Shown here piece by piece: positions 63,001-64,000 of a DNA stretch of 64,000 nucleotides. The DNA is taken from assembly GCF_026651855.1 (NCBI RefSeq), contig NZ_CP093280.1, forward strand, positions 4,008,001-4,072,000. Direction: 5' to 3'. The stretch comes from Pseudomonas silvicola (lineage in GTDB: Bacteria; Pseudomonadota; Gammaproteobacteria; Pseudomonadales; Pseudomonadaceae). The translations under genes and the position numbers were made by a program. The notes beneath the pieces were generated by a model that saw only the letters and a program-made list of their open reading frames with translations, was not told where the DNA came from and searched no databases. Positions within the stretch are counted from its first letter, which is position 1. The number at the start of each line of letters is the position of its first letter.

Positions 63001-64000
63001 TTAGCGCTCGCGCAGGGCTTCGCGGGCGCGGTTCAGCGGTTTGATCAGGTAGTCGAGCACGGTTTTCTCGCCGGTGCGGATGTCGACGGTGGCGATCATG
63101 CCCGGGACGATGGCGAAGGTCTTGCCGGCCTTGTTGCGCAATACGTCGGCCTTGGTGCGGATGAACACCCGGTAGTAGAACACTTCCGGCTTGGCTTCGT
63201 CCTGGATGGTGTCCGGGGAGATGGTCACGACCTTGCCGTCCAGGCTGCCGTAGATGGAATAGTCATAGGCGGTGATCTTGACCTTGGCTTCCTGGTCCGG
63301 GTGGATGAAGGCGATGTCCCGCGGGGCTATGCGGGTTTCGATCAGCAGTTGCTCGTCCAGCGGCACGATTTCCATCAGTTGGCCGTTGGGCGGTACGACG
63401 CCGCCCACCGTGGTCACCTTGATGTCCTTGACGATCCCGCGCACCGGCGAGCGCAAGGTCAGGCGTTCCAGCGAGTCGTTGCGCCCGCGAATGATGGCCA
63501 CCAGCATGTCTGCCTCGGCGTTGGCCTTGGCCAGGTCTTCACGGGCGCGCACCATGTAGTCCGAGCGCGCCTCGGTGGCCTTGAGCTCGAGTTCCGAGCG
63601 CTGGCGGTTCAGCCGCAGCACCTCGACGCGGCTGGACGCGCCGATCTTGGCCAGGTTTTCGGTGATCTCCAGCTCGCTGCGCACCAGGCGCAGGCTGTCC
63701 TGAATACCCGCCAGGGTCGCCTCCAGGCCACGGCGGCGGGTGCTGTACAGCTCGGTTTCGGCGCGGGTCAGGTCGGGGTAGGCTGCCAGTGATTCGGGAA
63801 ACTTCAATGGCTTGTCGCTGACCTCGGCCTGCAAACGGCTGACGCTGGCCAGCGCGGCGCGGTATTTGGCTTCGCTCTCGCCGACGTTGGATTCGTTCTT
63901 CACCGGGTCGAGCTGGGCCAGCACCTCGCCGCGTTCCACCAGGGCGCCTTCGGTGACGTTCATTTGCTTGATGATGCCGCCTTCCATGGACTGGATCACC
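63001..64000 (-). CDS. HlyD-family type I secretion adaptor (LapC-like), C-terminal part; continues past window end
   Basis: About 333 residues visible; the gene continues beyond base 64000, so the Met near 63999 is internal. A lipoyl half (MEGGIIKQMNVTEGALVERGEVLAQLDP) is followed by a long coiled-coil region (about 40-175). The second lipoyl half is LTLRSPVRGIVKDIKVTTVGGVVPPNGQLMEIVP, and the end reads VLDYLIKPLNRAREALRER. That C-terminus is characteristic of adaptors that export large adhesins or RTX proteins (LapC, PrtE, HlyD). It should work with an ABC exporter encoded outside the window. Confidence 0.88.
   Translation of the reverse strand, partial: VIQSMEGGIIKQMNVTEGALVERGEVLAQLDPVKNESNVGESEAKYRAALASVSRLQAEVSDKPLKFPESLAAYPDLTRAETELYSTRRRGLEATLAGIQDSLRLVRSELEITENLAKIGASSRVEVLRLNRQRSELELKATEARSDYMVRAREDLAKANAEADMLVAIIRGRNDSLERLTLRSPVRGIVKDIKVTTVGGVVPPNGQLMEIVPLDEQLLIETRIAPRDIAFIHPDQEAKVKITAYDYSIYGSLDGKVVTISPDTIQDEAKPEVFYYRVFIRTKADVLRNKAGKTFAIVPGMIATVDIRTGEKTVLDYLIKPLNRAREALRER

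Overview
The window looks like chromosome of a Pseudomonas species, probably the P. putida group or a close relative. The evidence is high GC, Pseudomonas-like gene sets (PoxB, a YejABEF importer, a heterotrimeric FAD/2Fe-2S amine oxidase, a dmeRF-type metal module, a xylose ABC cluster) and many short palindromic REP-type repeats of the kind typical of this genus. This rests on gene content and style only; no rRNA, tRNA, phage, IS or CRISPR locus was recognised. The species cannot be named from the sequence alone.

Layout. (1) 1-6173, minus strand: a tightly packed putative exopolysaccharide operon. It encodes a six-CxxC zinc-ribbon protein with a degenerate GGDEF-like end, a membrane GT2 glycan synthase, an outer-membrane TolC-type protein fused to a GH18-like TIM-barrel domain, a HlyD-type periplasmic protein and a truncated exported protein. 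(2) 6352-9720, minus: poxB, a double-cupin protein and a double-GNAT acetyltransferase. (3) 10315-28821, mostly plus: an 18-kb catabolic island. It holds a type II HAD dehalogenase, a PuuB-like FAD oxidase, a dipeptide/opine-family ABC importer, a three-subunit opine-oxidase-like enzyme, an ArgE-like deacylase, a succinate-semialdehyde-type dehydrogenase, a reversed GhrA-like reductase, a GabT-like aminotransferase, a HAD hydrolase, an Lrp/AsnC regulator and another aldehyde dehydrogenase. The order suggests uptake of an N-substituted amino acid or amine and its conversion to central metabolites; the substrate is unknown.

(4) 29326-34851: an SDR/MmyB-regulator divergent pair, a SUFU-like protein, RNase Z, a DUF1289 protein and a Co/Ni efflux pair (RcnR-like plus DmeF-like). 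(5) 34917-41527: xylose uptake and isomerisation (xylFGH, xylA) with a divergent xylR; no xylulokinase is present. (6) 41606-55623, all minus: TldD/TldE-like peptidases, a dedicated TonB-ExbB-ExbD, a TonB-dependent receptor and YejABEF. Together these could carry a peptide-like compound from outside the cell to proteolysis in the cytoplasm. An intrinsic terminator separates the receptor from yejA, so this is a cluster rather than one proven operon.

(7) 55858-58025: a striking non-coding array of 13 units of about 160 bp. Eight are in one orientation and five in the other, and each carries a REP-like hairpin. Hairpin types differ between units but keep their base pairing. Diverged relatives sit at 32103 and 52744. 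(8) 58026-64000: a LysR regulator divergent from a Gfo/Idh/MocA oxidoreductase, an AEC transporter, a RarD-like EamA transporter, a trypsin-like lipoprotein and a partial HlyD/LapC-type secretion adaptor running off the end.

The strongest candidates for something undescribed are the TolC-glycosidase fusion operon, the bidirectional REP array and the combined TonB/Yej/TldDE peptide route.
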